Assembly (NCBI GenBank): GCA_030613125.1
Contig: JAUWMO010000188.1
Coordinates: forward strand, 1 to 6,770
DNA from: Bacteroidota bacterium
GTDB taxonomy: Bacteria; Bacteroidota; Bacteroidia; Bacteroidales; VadinHA17
Direction: 5' to 3'
DNA length: 6,770 nucleotides
Below, piece after piece: positions 6,579 to 6,770 of the stretch (the first letter of the stretch is position 1; the number at the start of each line of letters is the position of its first letter). The position numbers and the translations under genes are program-made. The notes below the pieces were generated by a model, which had not been told where the DNA came from, did not search any database, and was given only the letters and a program-made list of their open reading frames with translations.

Positions 6579-6597
6579 CCCCGTATGAAATGCGGGG
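6579..6597. repeat. Hairpin D of the array (CCCC/GGGG)
   Basis: CCCCGTA (6579-6585) pairs with TGCGGGG (6591-6597), 7 bp with one G-U pair around the loop TGAAA. It is the strongest GC stem of the array. Confidence 0.7.
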
Positions 6598-6618
6598 CTA
6601 GGACAATAAATATAATCA

Positions 6619-6636
6619 CAACCCTGATAGGGGTTG
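6619..6636. repeat. Hairpin E of the array (CCC/GGG)
   Basis: CAACCC (6619-6624) pairs with GGGTTG (6631-6636). The stem can be extended by T6625-G6630 around a GATA loop. It ends 19 nt before the transposase start codon and is followed by AACTA, as hairpin C is. Confidence 0.65.
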
Positions 6637-6655
6637 AACTAAATACCGATAAAAA

Positions 6656-6770
6656 ATGTCAACATACAGACAAATTCTTTACCAAATTGTATTTGGAACA
6701 AAGAATCACAGTAACACCCTATCCGAAACAGGGTTGGAAAATATGTACAAATACATCTGGGGTATTTTTA
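6656..6770 (+). CDS. Y1-family (IS200-like) transposase, N-terminal part only
   Basis: The first 38 codons read MSTYRQILYQIVFGTKNH, then a stretch ending in MYKYIWGIF, and run off the right edge. The Y-x-Q-I-x-Y-x-I-V-F-G-T-K beginning and a YKYIWGI helix are what I know from the N-terminus of IS200-like/REP-associated tyrosine transposases of Bacteroidota, where the first beta strand of the Y1 fold is followed by a helix. The catalytic parts (the HUH histidine pair and the active Tyr) lie outside the window, so activity cannot be judged. An in-frame TAA at 6650-6652 makes the ATG at 6656 the only possible start. No Shine-Dalgarno site is visible; the leader is A-rich. Hairpin E ends 19 nt upstream and could influence expression or act as a transposase binding site. 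Confidence 0.82.
   Translation, partial: MSTYRQILYQIVFGTKNHSNTLSETGLENMYKYIWGIF

Larger units (their letters stand above)
6484..6581. repeat. Direct repeat ATGAATAACCC, two copies 87 bp apart
   Basis: An identical 11-mer at 6484-6494 and 6571-6581 forms the left flank and first arm bases of hairpins B and D. This suggests the hairpins are diverged copies of one unit rather than independent structures. Confidence 0.6.
6232..6655. other. 424-nt stretch without a convincing gene, rich in inverted repeats
   Basis: Between the HD gene stop and the transposase start I find no protein gene I can support. The stretch has a GC-rich left block of three adjacent inverted repeats (6232-6300), an AT-rich middle with nothing recognisable (about 6301-6450), and a right block of five short hairpins with recurring words (6451-6640). 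A 28-codon open frame at 6418-6504 runs through two of the hairpins and is probably chance. Confidence 0.7.
6451..6770 (+). mobile_element. Probable left part of an IS200-like / REP-associated element (cut by the right edge)
   Basis: A clustered hairpin array (6464-6636) leads directly into a Y1-type transposase start. Y1 transposases recognise hairpins near their element ends, and REP-associated members sit beside arrays of short palindromes, so grouping the array and the gene is reasonable. The left boundary is my guess, placed at the first ATCACAA word. The right end lies outside the window. Confidence 0.45.

Noticed and set aside
6451..6640. CRISPR array
   Set aside because: The repeats are short, palindromic and unequal, with irregular spacing and no uniform spacers; there are no cas genes.

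Overview
The window looks like a chromosomal segment from a member of the Bacteroidota, probably Bacteroidales or Marinilabiliales-like. The evidence is the AT-rich sequence, mostly weak Shine-Dalgarno signals, a perfect TAnnTTTG-type -7 box in front of purB, a small HTH protein of a type I know only from Bacteroidota, and a Bacteroidota-style Y1 (IS200-like) transposase start. The taxonomic call is inference; no rRNA is present.

Left part, minus strand (1-2419): purB (adenylosuccinate lyase) is followed 13 nt later by the start of an MsbA-type ABC exporter. The exporter runs off the left edge, so only its membrane domain is seen. A 253-nt divergent intergenic region separates purB from the plus-strand genes.

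Centre, plus strand (2673-4861): mqnA (chorismate dehydratase, first step of the futalosine route to menaquinone) overlaps by 4 nt (GTGA) a long NfeD-type membrane-bound serine protease that has an intact Ser/Lys dyad. The two are probably translationally coupled.

Right part, plus strand (5049-6231): an 82-aa HTH protein ends in a strong intrinsic terminator. An uncharacterised 289-aa HD-domain protein starts 8 nt after that terminator's T-run, so how it is transcribed is an open question.

Far right (6232-6770): 424 nt without a convincing gene are packed with inverted repeats. Three lie back to back immediately after the HD gene stop. Five more, four of them with CCC/GGG arms, lie between 6464 and 6636, along with recurring ATCACAA and ATGAATAACCC words. 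They lead into the first 38 codons of a Y1-family transposase cut by the right edge. This REP-like or IS200-like hairpin array with its transposase is the most interesting part of the window. The rest is ordinary core-genome content.
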